A stretch of DNA of 36,000 nucleotides, taken from positions 1-36,000 of the forward strand of contig CASFOT010000102.1 of the NCBI GenBank assembly GCA_949296305.1, read 5' to 3'. Shown one piece after another: positions 28,009 to 35,874 of the stretch. The notes under the pieces are model-generated. The model was not told the DNA's origin. It made no database searches and saw nothing but the letters and a program-made list of their open reading frames with translations. The position numbers and the translations under genes were made by a program. The first letter of the stretch is position 1; every line of letters starts with the position of its first letter. The DNA is from an uncultured Erysipelotrichaceae bacterium. GTDB lineage: Bacteria > Bacillota_I > Bacilli_A > Erysipelotrichales > Erysipelotrichaceae.

Positions 28009-30281
28009 AGCTGAGGAAATATTTGAAACCGTTTATCGGTTCCATATTGGTCATCATCGCATTGTTGTTCGGACAAGCGATGTGTGAGCTGACGATGCCG
28101 GATTATATGTCGAACATCGTCAATGTAGGAATCAATGCCAATGGGATCGAAGATGGTGTTTTGCAAGCAGTGCGTGAACAGGAATATGATAAGCTTTCCC
28201 TGTTCATGAGCGAAGAAGAAAACCAGATCTTTTTAAATAGCTATGAACTTATTCAATCTGCGGATGCAAGTGAAGCTGATTTAGATCAGTATCCGGCATT
28301 AGCTGATGAGAACTTGTATGTATTGAAAGAAGAGGTTCCATATACTCACGAAGAAATCAAAATAGCACTTTCTCAGGCAGAGACTTGTGTGATGGGATTT
28401 GATCAGCAGGAAGCTCAATTGCAGAAAGCGATGAGTGATCCAGAAGCCCGCGCTTCTTTGAGTGAAGAACAGCAAGCGATGCTTGCGATGATGGAACAGC
28501 TGCCGGAAGGAATGACGCTGTATGATCTGTTGCCGATGATGCCGCAAGAAACGATGGATCAGATCATCACGCAGATGAATGCGATGGGTGAAGCGATGGG
28601 GCAAAGCACGATCGATACAGCGAATGCACAGTTCGTCTATCAAGAATACCAAGCGATTGGCATGGATACAAATGCCATCCAGTATGCTTATCTGTTCAAA
28701 AATGGCGCGTTGATGTTATTGCTGGCACTAGGTTCAGCAGTTTGTGCAGTTTGTGTCGGTTTCCTTGCGGCACGTATTGCGGCAGGCTTGGGAAAACGGA
28801 TCCGCCATGATGTGTTTGCAAAAGTAGAAAGTTTTTCATTGGTAGAATTTGGCCGCTTTTCGACCAATACCTTGTTAACACGTACGACCAATGATATCCA
28901 GCAAGTTCAGATGGTATTGGTGATGATGCTGCGTATGGTCATCTATGCACCGATCATAGGAATCGGTGCTTTGATCAAAGTTTTGACATCAGATGTCAGC
29001 ATGACATGGATCATTGCGTTGGTCATCATCTTGATCTTAGGAATCATGGGCAGTGCATTCTTGGTCGTATTGCCGAAATTCCGTATCACGCAAAAACTGA
29101 TGGACCATTTGAATGCGGTCGTTCGTGAATTTTTGGATGGCATGCCGGTGATCCGTGCATTTAATAATCAAAAAGTAGAAGAAAAGAAATTTGAAGAAGC
29201 AAATAAGCGGATCATGAAAAACTTGCTGTTTGTCGGCCGTTCGATGGGGTTGCTGATGCCGCTCATCATGTTAGTGATGAACTGTACTTCGATCTTGATC
29301 GTTTGGGTCGGAGCGCATCAGGTCGGCGATGGTGTCATGCAGGTCGGTGACATGATGGCATTCATGCAATATTCGATGCAGATCATCATGGCATTTATGA
29401 TGATCACGATGCTTTCGATCATGATCCCGCGTGCTTCTGTTGCGGCCGGCCGCATTGACGAAGTGTTGAAGACACAGCCGCAGATCAAAGATCCGGATCA
29501 GCCTTGCGCTTTTGATGAAACCAAAAAAGGGGTCGTTGAATTTAAGAATGTTTCTTTCCACTATCCTGGCGCAGAAGAACCTGTTCTTCATCATCTGAAT
29601 TTTACGGCTCAGGCGGGTCAAACGACAGCCTTTATCGGAAGTACCGGCAGCGGAAAATCGACCTTGATCAACTTGGTGCCGCGCTTCTTTGATGTGAGCG
29701 AAGGAGAGATCCTTGTCGATGGCGTCAATGTCAAAGCAGTCAGCCAGCATGATCTGCGTGAGCGTATTGGTTATGTGCCGCAAAAAGGATATTTGTTCAC
29801 TGGTACGATTGCCAGCAATCTGCGTTATGCAAAGAAAGATGCCGATGAACAAGCGATGCGGGAAGCGAGTGAAGTTGCGCAGGCACTAGAATTTATCGAT
29901 ACAAAGCCGGAAGGGTTCGAGACAGCGATCGCCCAGGGAGGAACCAATGTTTCAGGCGGTCAGCGCCAGCGTTTGTCTATTGCACGCGCTTTGATGAAAC
30001 AGCCGGAGATCTTTATCTTTGATGACACGTTCTCGGCATTGGATTTTAAGACGGATGCGCGTTTAAGAAAAGCGTTAACGCAAATGTGCAAAGAAAAAGG
30101 CAGTACCGTGCTCATGGTCGCACAGCGCATCTCTTCGATATTGCATGCGGATCAAATCGTCGTATTGGATAAGGGATCGATCGTAGGAATCGGTACACAT
30201 AAAGAATTGCTGGAAAGCTGTGATGTTTATCGTGAGATTGCATACAGTCAGTTGCCAAAGGAGGAATTGGAAGATGAGTAA
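28002..30281 (+). CDS. ABC exporter subunit with degenerate ATPase site and large extracellular insert
   Basis: The 759-residue half-transporter has a type IV exporter fold fused to an ATPase domain. Between helix 1 (about 10-30) and helix 2 (about 230-255) is a hydrophilic insert of about 190 residues, rich in Glu, Gln and Met, expected outside the cell; BmrD-type subunits also have an extracellular domain at this place. The ATPase domain has Walker A GSTGSGKST, signature VSGGQRQRLS and Walker B IFIFDDTFSALD. D675 stands where the catalytic Glu should be, and the switch His is Gln (Q708). It therefore supplies the non-catalytic site of a heterodimer with the next gene. Drug or peptide export is likely; the substrate is unknown. 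Confidence 0.93.
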   Translation: MLKLRKYLKPFIGSILVIIALLFGQAMCELTMPDYMSNIVNVGINANGIEDGVLQAVREQEYDKLSLFMSEEENQIFLNSYELIQSADASEADLDQYPALADENLYVLKEEVPYTHEEIKIALSQAETCVMGFDQQEAQLQKAMSDPEARASLSEEQQAMLAMMEQLPEGMTLYDLLPMMPQETMDQIITQMNAMGEAMGQSTIDTANAQFVYQEYQAIGMDTNAIQYAYLFKNGALMLLLALGSAVCAVCVGFLAARIAAGLGKRIRHDVFAKVESFSLVEFGRFSTNTLLTRTTNDIQQVQMVLVMMLRMVIYAPIIGIGALIKVLTSDVSMTWIIALVIILILGIMGSAFLVVLPKFRITQKLMDHLNAVVREFLDGMPVIRAFNNQKVEEKKFEEANKRIMKNLLFVGRSMGLLMPLIMLVMNCTSILIVWVGAHQVGDGVMQVGDMMAFMQYSMQIIMAFMMITMLSIMIPRASVAAGRIDEVLKTQPQIKDPDQPCAFDETKKGVVEFKNVSFHYPGAEEPVLHHLNFTAQAGQTTAFIGSTGSGKSTLINLVPRFFDVSEGEILVDGVNVKAVSQHDLRERIGYVPQKGYLFTGTIASNLRYAKKDADEQAMREASEVAQALEFIDTKPEGFETAIAQGGTNVSGGQRQRLSIARALMKQPEIFIFDDTFSALDFKTDARLRKALTQMCKEKGSTVLMVAQRISSILHADQIVVLDKGSIVGIGTHKELLESCDVYREIAYSQLPKEELEDE

Positions 30282-32148
30282 ACATTCGAATAATTCTCCA
30301 AGACCGATGAGAAGAGGGCCGATGGGCATGCATGGTGGACGAGGCCCGGCGGAAAAAGCAAAAAATTTCAAAGGAACCATGATCCGCTTGATTCATTATC
30401 TGAAGCCGTATCGTTGGAATATCATCGTATCTTTCATCTTTTCGATCTGTTCGGTCGTATTTATGGTCGTTGGGCCAAAAATCTTAGGAAATGCAACGAC
30501 TGAGCTGACCAAAGGATTCATGGCTAAAGTTTATGGAACCGGCGGCATCGATTTTGGTGCAATCGAAGTGATCTTGCTGCAGCTGATCGGATTATATCTG
30601 ATTTCAACTTTATGCGGCTTTGTCCAAAGCTGGCTGATGGCAGGCGTATCCCAAAAAGTAGCGTACAACCTGCGTAATGAGATGGCTGAAAAAGTAAATC
30701 GTTTGCCTTTCTCCTATTTTGACCGTCAATCCCATGGAGAAGTGCTTTCGCGTTTTTCAAATGATGTGGATATGATCCAGCAGACGATGAACCAATCTTT
30801 GTCGCAGCTGCTGAGCAGTTTTGTACAGGTGGTCGGTTATCTGGCGATGATGCTGAGCATTTCTTTGCCGATGACCTTGATTGCTTTGATCATCGTTTCA
30901 TTATCTTTGATCTTGATCACGACGGTCGTAAAGCATTCACAGCGATATTTTGCTGCACAGCAGCGTTCTTTGGGAAATGTCAATGGACACATCGAAGAGA
31001 TGTATGGAGCTCATATCATCATGAAAGCATTTAATGGTGAGGAAGAGAGCATAGAGATTTTTGAACGATTGAACGATGAGCTTTATGATTCTGCATGGAA
31101 ATCACAGTTCTTAAGTGGTCTGATGCAGCCAATCAGCGTATTCGTTGGGAATTTGGGTTATGTCGTTGTGGCCATCTTAGGCGGTTATCTGGCAATGCAG
31201 GGATCGATCACGGTCGGTGACATCCAATCCTTTATCACTTATGTACGCAGCTTTAATCAGCCGATCTCAATGATTGCGCAAAACATGAATATCCTGCAGT
31301 CTACAGTTGCAGCGGCAGAGCGTGTCTTTGAATTCTTAAGTGAAGAAGAAGAGGTGGCTGAATGTGAACATCCGGTAGAGATCTTTGATGCGAATGGACA
31401 AACAACGATACAAGGACAAGTTACGTTTGAAAATGTCCATTTTGGCTATACACCAGAAAAGATCATCATCCATGATTTCTCTATGTATATCAAACCTGGT
31501 AAAAAGATCGCCATTGTCGGACCGACAGGTGCAGGAAAGACAACGATCATCAAACTATTGATGCGCTTTTATGAGTTGAACAGCGGTTCTATCTACATTG
31601 ATGGTATCAAGACGACCGATATGCGCAGAAAAGATCTTCGTGCTTTGTTTGGCATGGTATTGCAAGATGCATGGCTGTTCAACGGGACGATCATGGAGAA
31701 CCTGCGTTATGGAAAATTGGATGCAAGCGATGAGGAAGTGATCAAGGCAGCAGATGCAGCGTATGTCGATCATTTTATCCGTACCCTTGATCATGGCTAT
31801 GATACGATGATCAATGAAGAAAGCAGCAATATCTCTCAAGGACAGAAACAATTGTTGACGATTGCCCGTGCCTTCTTGGCTGATCCAAAGATCTTGATCT
31901 TGGATGAGGCAACCAGCAGCGTAGATACCCGTACAGAAGTGCTGATCCAAAAAGGAATGGATAAATTGATGGAAAACCGTACAAGTTTTGTCATTGCGCA
32001 TCGTTTGTCAACGATTCGTGATGCTGATTTGATCCTCGTCATGAAAGATGGCGATATCATTGAAGCTGGAAATCACGAAGAATTGATGAAAGCTGACGGT
32101 TTCTATACACAGCTGTATAATTCACAGTTTGATGCAGAAGAAGAATAG
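30274..32148 (+). CDS. ABC exporter subunit with canonical ATPase site
   Basis: This 624-residue partner half-transporter begins with a basic Gly/Pro/Met-rich cytoplasmic tail of about 30 residues, then six helices and an ATPase domain. Walker A (GPTGAGKTT), Walker B (ILILDEATSSVD, with E545) and the switch H576 are all canonical. Its signature is altered (ISQGQKQLL instead of SGGQ). With the degenerate Walker B and switch of the first subunit, this makes one active and one inactive ATP site, as in BmrCD, LmrCD and TM287/288. ATG 30274 is chosen because AAAGGAGG lies upstream; it overlaps the previous stop by 8 bases. An in-frame start at 30220 has no such site. Confidence 0.94.
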   Translation: MSKHSNNSPRPMRRGPMGMHGGRGPAEKAKNFKGTMIRLIHYLKPYRWNIIVSFIFSICSVVFMVVGPKILGNATTELTKGFMAKVYGTGGIDFGAIEVILLQLIGLYLISTLCGFVQSWLMAGVSQKVAYNLRNEMAEKVNRLPFSYFDRQSHGEVLSRFSNDVDMIQQTMNQSLSQLLSSFVQVVGYLAMMLSISLPMTLIALIIVSLSLILITTVVKHSQRYFAAQQRSLGNVNGHIEEMYGAHIIMKAFNGEEESIEIFERLNDELYDSAWKSQFLSGLMQPISVFVGNLGYVVVAILGGYLAMQGSITVGDIQSFITYVRSFNQPISMIAQNMNILQSTVAAAERVFEFLSEEEEVAECEHPVEIFDANGQTTIQGQVTFENVHFGYTPEKIIIHDFSMYIKPGKKIAIVGPTGAGKTTIIKLLMRFYELNSGSIYIDGIKTTDMRRKDLRALFGMVLQDAWLFNGTIMENLRYGKLDASDEEVIKAADAAYVDHFIRTLDHGYDTMINEESSNISQGQKQLLTIARAFLADPKILILDEATSSVDTRTEVLIQKGMDKLMENRTSFVIAHRLSTIRDADLILVMKDGDIIEAGNHEELMKADGFYTQLYNSQFDAEEE

Positions 32149-32155
32149 CCAAAAG

Positions 32156-32174
32156 ACAGCAGGGTTCCTGCTGT
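32156..32174 (+). other. Perfect hairpin after the ABC operon (weak terminator?)
   Basis: ACAGCAGG (32156-32163), loop GTT, CCTGCTGT (32167-32174). It is strong but not followed directly by a T-run, and its last base is the first base of the next -35. It may act as a weak terminator or simply shield the riboswitch promoter. Confidence 0.4.
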
Positions 32175-32202
32175 TGACATAGAATTTGTTTTTTGGTATA
32201 TT
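32174..32202 (+). promoter_or_regulatory. Promoter of the riboswitch transcript
   Basis: TTGACA (32174-32179), 17-base spacer, TATATT (32197-32202). The start site should fall near 32209, just before the structured leader. Confidence 0.85.
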
Positions 32203-32208
32203 GGGCTT

Positions 32209-32400
32209 ACAAAAATAGAAATGGATGACGCCATCTTTAGACACTTGAAAAAGGGCCGAAGCAGCAAGTTTCATATATCTGCATTTGTATATGGGCGGAA
32301 ACTAGCAGGCAAAAGGAAGGATGGCTGACAACTCTTTGGAGAGCATACGCATATCGTATCACCTACGTGGATATAACCAACTGGTAAAAGGACAAAGAAG
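32209..32400 (+). promoter_or_regulatory. Tandem glycine-riboswitch-like leader (two aptamer-like domains)
   Basis: Domain A is closed by GCCATCTTT (32230-32238) with AAGGATGGC (32317-32325). It contains GCCGAAGC (32255-32262), a long hairpin (32264-32277 with 32288-32306) and AGGCAAAAGGA (32307-32317). Domain B is closed by CTCTTTG (32332-32338) with CAAAGAAG (32393-32400) and holds TGGTAAAAGGAC (32382-32393). The boxes CCGAAG...GCAA and AGGCAAAAGGA, the short 6-base linker and the repeated layout match the glycine riboswitch. TGAC occurs both just before domain A and in the linker, as needed for a leader-linker kink-turn. I could not find the usual GAGAG/CUCUC inner helix in either domain, so it is divergent. 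The last closing strand overlaps the terminator, which implies activation by ligand. Confidence 0.65.
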
Positions 32401-32433
32401 ATAAGATGCAAATTGCATGTTTCTTCTTTTTTT
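32394..32433 (+). terminator. Riboswitch expression-platform terminator
   Basis: AAGAAGA (32395-32401) pairs with TCTTCTT (32422-32428) and ATGCA (32406-32410) with TGCAT (32414-32418); a 7-T run follows. Its 5' arm is the same sequence as the 3' strand of the domain B closing stem (32393-32400), so the two cannot form together. Confidence 0.85.
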
Positions 32434-32458
32434 GTTTACAAATGCCAGGAGGTCAAAT

Positions 32459-33709
32459 ATGAAAATGAGGATGATGTTAGTTGGATCGGGTGCGGTCGGT
32501 CACTGTATTATCAAACAGCTGCTGAATCGTGATCCTGATCAAGCGTGGTTTGAGTTTGCTTTGTTATGTGATGTGGATCTGCATCATGCACAGGCGATTG
32601 CCAATGATTGTAAAGATGAACGATTGCTTTGTGCAAAGGTGGATGCGACCGATACGCAAGCTATGGTTGCTTTGATGAAAAAATACCAGATTACATTTGT
32701 GTTGGATGCGGCGAGTCCGTTCTGTGCAAATTATATTTTTGATGCGGCGTATCTGGCAAAGGCCGATTATGCGAATTTAGGAACATGGTCAGTGCCTAAA
32801 AAGAAGCCGCTGTATGGAAAAGGAATAGAAAATAGTTATGATGAAGTAATGACAGCCTATCATTTTGATCGTCATGAACAGTGGAAAGCGCAAGGAAACA
32901 TGGCATTGATCTGTTTGGGAATCGACCCGGGAGTTGTCAATGTTTTTGCCAGATATCTTTGTGAATATGTCTTTGATGAGGTGCATGAACTGCATGTAAA
33001 AGATGGTGGCGATCTTCATGTGGAGAATGCGGATCCAGATGCGATCACTTTTGGTTTTAATGTATGGACCGTTCTGGATGAAGTGATGAATCCAAATGTA
33101 GAATATAAAGACGGAGCGTATATCGTGGAAAAAGCGTTTGCCGGCGAAGAACGCTTTATGATGCCTGAGGTTGGTGAAAATGTCTTGGTGAAAGTCGAAC
33201 ATGAAGAAACGGTAACGATGCCAAGATATCTAGCCAAATACGGTCTACGAAACTGTACTTTTAAAATTGCATTAGATGAGAATTTGATCCAAGCATTAAA
33301 AGTGCTGGATCAGCTGCATTTAAATTCAATAGAACCAATCGATATAAAAGGTGTCCGCATTATTCCCAGGGATGTGATCGCGGCTTGTGCGCCGCAGCCC
33401 GAAGAACTGACACAGATGAGCGGAAGCATGCTCGTAGGTGTTTATGCCGTTGGCTTAAAAGAAGGCAAAGAGAAAAAAGTAATGATGTATCAAAAGTTCT
33501 CTCAAACAGAAGCGATGGAACGTTTTCATATGCAGGCGGTGGTCGCACAGACGGGATTTGGTGCTGCTTTGGCGATTGAACTTTATGCACAAGGAACTTA
33601 TTATCAACCGGGAGTGTATTCACTTGAAGCTTTTGATCCCATGCCGTATTTACATTTAATGAAAGAAACCGGTTTTCCGTATTTCATTCATGAGTATGAA
33701 AGCAAATAA
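32459..33709 (+). CDS. Saccharopine dehydrogenase family NAD(P)-dependent oxidoreductase
   Basis: The 416-residue protein has an N-terminal Rossmann site, LVGSGAVGHCIIKQLL (about 6-21), and an acidic end of beta2 (CDVD). Saccharopine-dehydrogenase-type signatures follow, such as FVLDAASPFCANYIFDAAY and ICLGIDPGVVNVFARYLCEY. The family covers saccharopine reductase/dehydrogenase (Lys9), carboxynorspermidine synthase and amino-acid dehydrogenases; the exact substrate is not clear. ATG 32459 is chosen because AGGAGG lies 6 bases upstream; an in-frame start at 32417 would lie in the terminator. It stands alone under the riboswitch-like leader, so its level should follow a small metabolite, by signature glycine or a related amino acid. 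A terminator follows. Confidence 0.88.
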   Translation: MKMRMMLVGSGAVGHCIIKQLLNRDPDQAWFEFALLCDVDLHHAQAIANDCKDERLLCAKVDATDTQAMVALMKKYQITFVLDAASPFCANYIFDAAYLAKADYANLGTWSVPKKKPLYGKGIENSYDEVMTAYHFDRHEQWKAQGNMALICLGIDPGVVNVFARYLCEYVFDEVHELHVKDGGDLHVENADPDAITFGFNVWTVLDEVMNPNVEYKDGAYIVEKAFAGEERFMMPEVGENVLVKVEHEETVTMPRYLAKYGLRNCTFKIALDENLIQALKVLDQLHLNSIEPIDIKGVRIIPRDVIAACAPQPEELTQMSGSMLVGVYAVGLKEGKEKKVMMYQKFSQTEAMERFHMQAVVAQTGFGAALAIELYAQGTYYQPGVYSLEAFDPMPYLHLMKETGFPYFIHEYESK

Positions 33710-33714
33710 AAAAA

Positions 33715-33763
33715 GATGAGCAGCGAAGCGAACCAGACAAAGAAGGTTCGCTTTTCGTTCATC
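33715..33763. terminator. Bidirectional terminator
   Basis: Core GCGAACC (33728-33734) / GGTTCGC (33745-33751) followed by TTTT on plus; outer GATGA (33715-33719) / TCATC (33759-33763) gives a 7-T run on minus. The minus-strand gene's stop codon lies within the outer arm. Confidence 0.8.
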
Positions 33764-34475
33764 TTACAGTTTCTAAACCTGCTAGTTCATTCATTTTATA
33801 TAATGTAAAATGTTGAAATAGCGCAATCGTCCTTCCAACACCGAACACGGCAATAACTGTTCCGATGCCGATGCCGGTCAATTTACCTGCGAGAAGCAGA
33901 CCAATACTAATCGTTATTGAAATATTAAGCAGATCAAAACAATTTTTTGTGAAACCAACCGTTTTATGGATGCAATCTGCAATGGCTTGAACGATGCCGT
34001 CTCCTGGATTTGGGACCAAACGCATGGATAATGACATGGCAGCTCCTATTCCGGTACAGAGGATTGCGAGAATTAAGACGGCAGCTCGCAGCATGTATCC
34101 TGAAATTGTCTGTGTCTGATATGAAAATTCAGGCAGCAGCATCGAGAAGATGTTTAAAAATCTTGTAAAAATGATGGAAAGGGGAATCTGCAATAGGATC
34201 ATGATGAATGTAAAAAAAGCTTTGTTCTTTTCTTCATGTGATGCGCTCTGGCGGCATTGAACTATATGAATGAAGATCTGAATCAAGACGAACACACAGT
34301 AGAAAACCAGAGTCATGTTTCCGAAATTGAAGCCAAAAATGAGTGATAAACTATATGGAACTGAAATGATCGGAGAAACACCTAAACCAGCTTTGGTGTT
34401 CAATGTCAAACCGAGTGCTAAGATCAACAGTCCGCCCATATAAAATAAGTATCTGTAGAATATCGTGGGTTTCAT
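33759..34475 (-). CDS. YczE/YitT-like integral membrane protein
   Basis: The 238-residue protein has about five to six membrane helices and the YczE-type motifs LTLNTKAGLGVSPIISVPY near the N-terminus and SMRLVPNPGDGIVQAIAD in the middle. Members are annotated as YczE/YyaS/YitT membrane proteins; their transport function is not established. ATG 34475 is chosen because AAAGGA lies upstream and the protein then begins just before the first helix. An in-frame start at 34568 would run through the preceding terminator and the end of the flavodiiron gene. It lies after fprA but is separated from it by a terminator, so expression depends on read-through or an unseen promoter. Confidence 0.82.
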   Translation of the reverse strand: MKPTIFYRYLFYMGGLLILALGLTLNTKAGLGVSPIISVPYSLSLIFGFNFGNMTLVFYCVFVLIQIFIHIVQCRQSASHEEKNKAFFTFIMILLQIPLSIIFTRFLNIFSMLLPEFSYQTQTISGYMLRAAVLILAILCTGIGAAMSLSMRLVPNPGDGIVQAIADCIHKTVGFTKNCFDLLNISITISIGLLLAGKLTGIGIGTVIAVFGVGRTIALFQHFTLYKMNELAGLETVR

Positions 34476-34504
34476 GATTTTATTTCCTTTATCTCGTTGG
34501 AAGC

Positions 34505-34535
34505 GAAAAGAAAAGGCTGATTCTGGGTCAGCCTT
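34505..34535 (-). terminator. Terminator of the flavodiiron gene
   Basis: On the minus strand, AAGGCTGA/TCAGCCTT (34513-34520 with 34528-34535) forms a perfect 8-bp stem, followed by TTTTCTTTT. Confidence 0.85.
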
Positions 34536-34542
34536 GTGCAGA

Positions 34543-35751
34543 TTATCTTTGAGTAATAGATTCAGCAATGCTTTGTGCCATTGCTTCTAATTGATCCAAG
34601 CTGCTGTCATTTAAAGCAGAGCGAATCGTTATCTTTGGTTCTAAAATCGTCATATCTTTGATGTTTTGCAAGAATTCACTCATCAGTTTTCCGCTTAAAG
34701 GTCCCCAAGTACCATTTTCCATGATCGCAATCGTTCGTTTTTGTAAATTTAATGCTTTTAGATCATGCAAGTAATTGTACATGGCTGGATAGATTTCATT
34801 ATTATATGTAGGTGCGGCCAATACGATGTGGCTGTAGCGAAACGACTCCGCAATCAGCTGAGAGACATGTGTATTGGAAACATCATAAAGCTGGATATCG
34901 CGGATGCCTTTATCCGCTAATTTGAAAGCTAAGACGTTTGCGGCATTTTCGGTATTTCCATACATAGAACCATATAAGATCAATGCACCATTCTTCTCTG
35001 GCGTATAGGTGCTCCACAGTTGATATTTTTCGAGGATAAAGTCAATGTGGGATCTCCATAGATTGCCATGCAGCGGTGCGATGAGACGAATATCTAAAGC
35101 TGCTGCTTTTTTTAATGCGGTTTGTACTTGTACACCGAATTTACCGACAATGTTTGTATAATAGCGGCGTGCATCGGCAAGCCATTCCCCGTCAAGTTCG
35201 ATTTCATCATCAAATAAAGTGCCGTTGTGTGCACCGAAGCTTCCAAAAGCATCTGCAGAGAATAAGATCTTTTCAGTTTCTTCATAACTCATCATAACTT
35301 CAGGCCAATGCACCATGGGGGCGAATACAAAATGAAGTGTATGTTTTCCTAATGAAAGCGTATCTTTTTCCGTAACTGTGAGGAAACGGTTCGTAAGATC
35401 CAGTTGATAGAACTGTTGGATGAAATTTAATGTCTTAACGTTGCCGACGATCTTCATCTGTGGAAAACGCAAAGCCAGTTCTTCAATGTTTGCACAATGA
35501 TCCGGTTCCATATGATTTACAACCAGATAATCCAAAGGACGTCCATTTAAAGCAGCAAATACATTTTCGATGAATTGCTGGCGGATGGAAGCATCTGCCG
35601 TATCCATCAAACATGTTTTTTCATCCAAGATCAGATAAGCGTTATACGCTACTCCACGCGGAATTGGAAATAAATTTTCAAATAAAGCCAAACGGCGGTC
35701 ACTGCCTCCGACCCATACGATCGAATCAGTGATATTACGTGTACAGTACAT
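34543..35751 (-). CDS. fprA: Flavodiiron protein FprA (A-type)
   Basis: FprA-type proteins reduce O2 to water and/or NO to N2O and protect anaerobes; they take electrons from rubredoxin or F420H2. The 402-residue protein has an N-terminal beta-lactamase-like domain. The diiron ligands are visible in NHMEPDHC (H-x-E-x-D-H), MVHWPEVMMSY, SADAFGSFG and PLHGNLWR. A flavodoxin domain follows from about residue 255 (LILYGSMYGNTENAA). No rubredoxin or flavin-reductase domain is fused. I prefer ATG 35751, which has GAGG 7-8 bases upstream and gives the family N-terminus MYCTRN; ATG 35757 sits too close to that site. A consensus-like promoter and a terminator make it a single-gene unit. Confidence 0.95.
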   Translation of the reverse strand: MYCTRNITDSIVWVGGSDRRLALFENLFPIPRGVAYNAYLILDEKTCLMDTADASIRQQFIENVFAALNGRPLDYLVVNHMEPDHCANIEELALRFPQMKIVGNVKTLNFIQQFYQLDLTNRFLTVTEKDTLSLGKHTLHFVFAPMVHWPEVMMSYEETEKILFSADAFGSFGAHNGTLFDDEIELDGEWLADARRYYTNIVGKFGVQVQTALKKAAALDIRLIAPLHGNLWRSHIDFILEKYQLWSTYTPEKNGALILYGSMYGNTENAANVLAFKLADKGIRDIQLYDVSNTHVSQLIAESFRYSHIVLAAPTYNNEIYPAMYNYLHDLKALNLQKRTIAIMENGTWGPLSGKLMSEFLQNIKDMTILEPKITIRSALNDSSLDQLEAMAQSIAESITQR

Positions 35752-35786
35752 CTTCATACCTCTTTTCTACTTTTCTAACCGGTATT

Positions 35787-35815
35787 ATTATAGCTATTTT
35801 TTTCCAGTTGTCCAA
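35787..35815 (-). promoter_or_regulatory. Promoter of the flavodiiron gene
   Basis: On the minus strand, TTGGAC (35810-35815), 17-base spacer, TATAAT (35787-35792). Confidence 0.75.
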
Positions 35816-35874
35816 TGATATGCTTTTGTTTTTTTTGGAAATGATGAAAAGAAAATGATCAGCTGATGTGTTTT

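Noticed and set aside
32209..32400. Lysine riboswitch upstream of the saccharopine-dehydrogenase-like gene
   Set aside because: GCCGAAGC, the UGGAG-like segment and the gene context first suggested it. However, the 5' AGAGG...AGUA core and the P4 hairpin are missing, while two AAAAGGA boxes, the tandem closing stems and the ON-type terminator fit glycine riboswitches better. It still deserves testing as an alternative.
32417..32458. Longer saccharopine-dehydrogenase-like start at 32417
   Set aside because: The codon lies within the terminator hairpin; AGGAGG sits before ATG 32459.
34476..34568. Longer start for the YczE-like protein at 34568
   Set aside because: It would translate through the fprA terminator and the end of fprA; the added residues are not membrane-like and no ribosome-binding site is present there.
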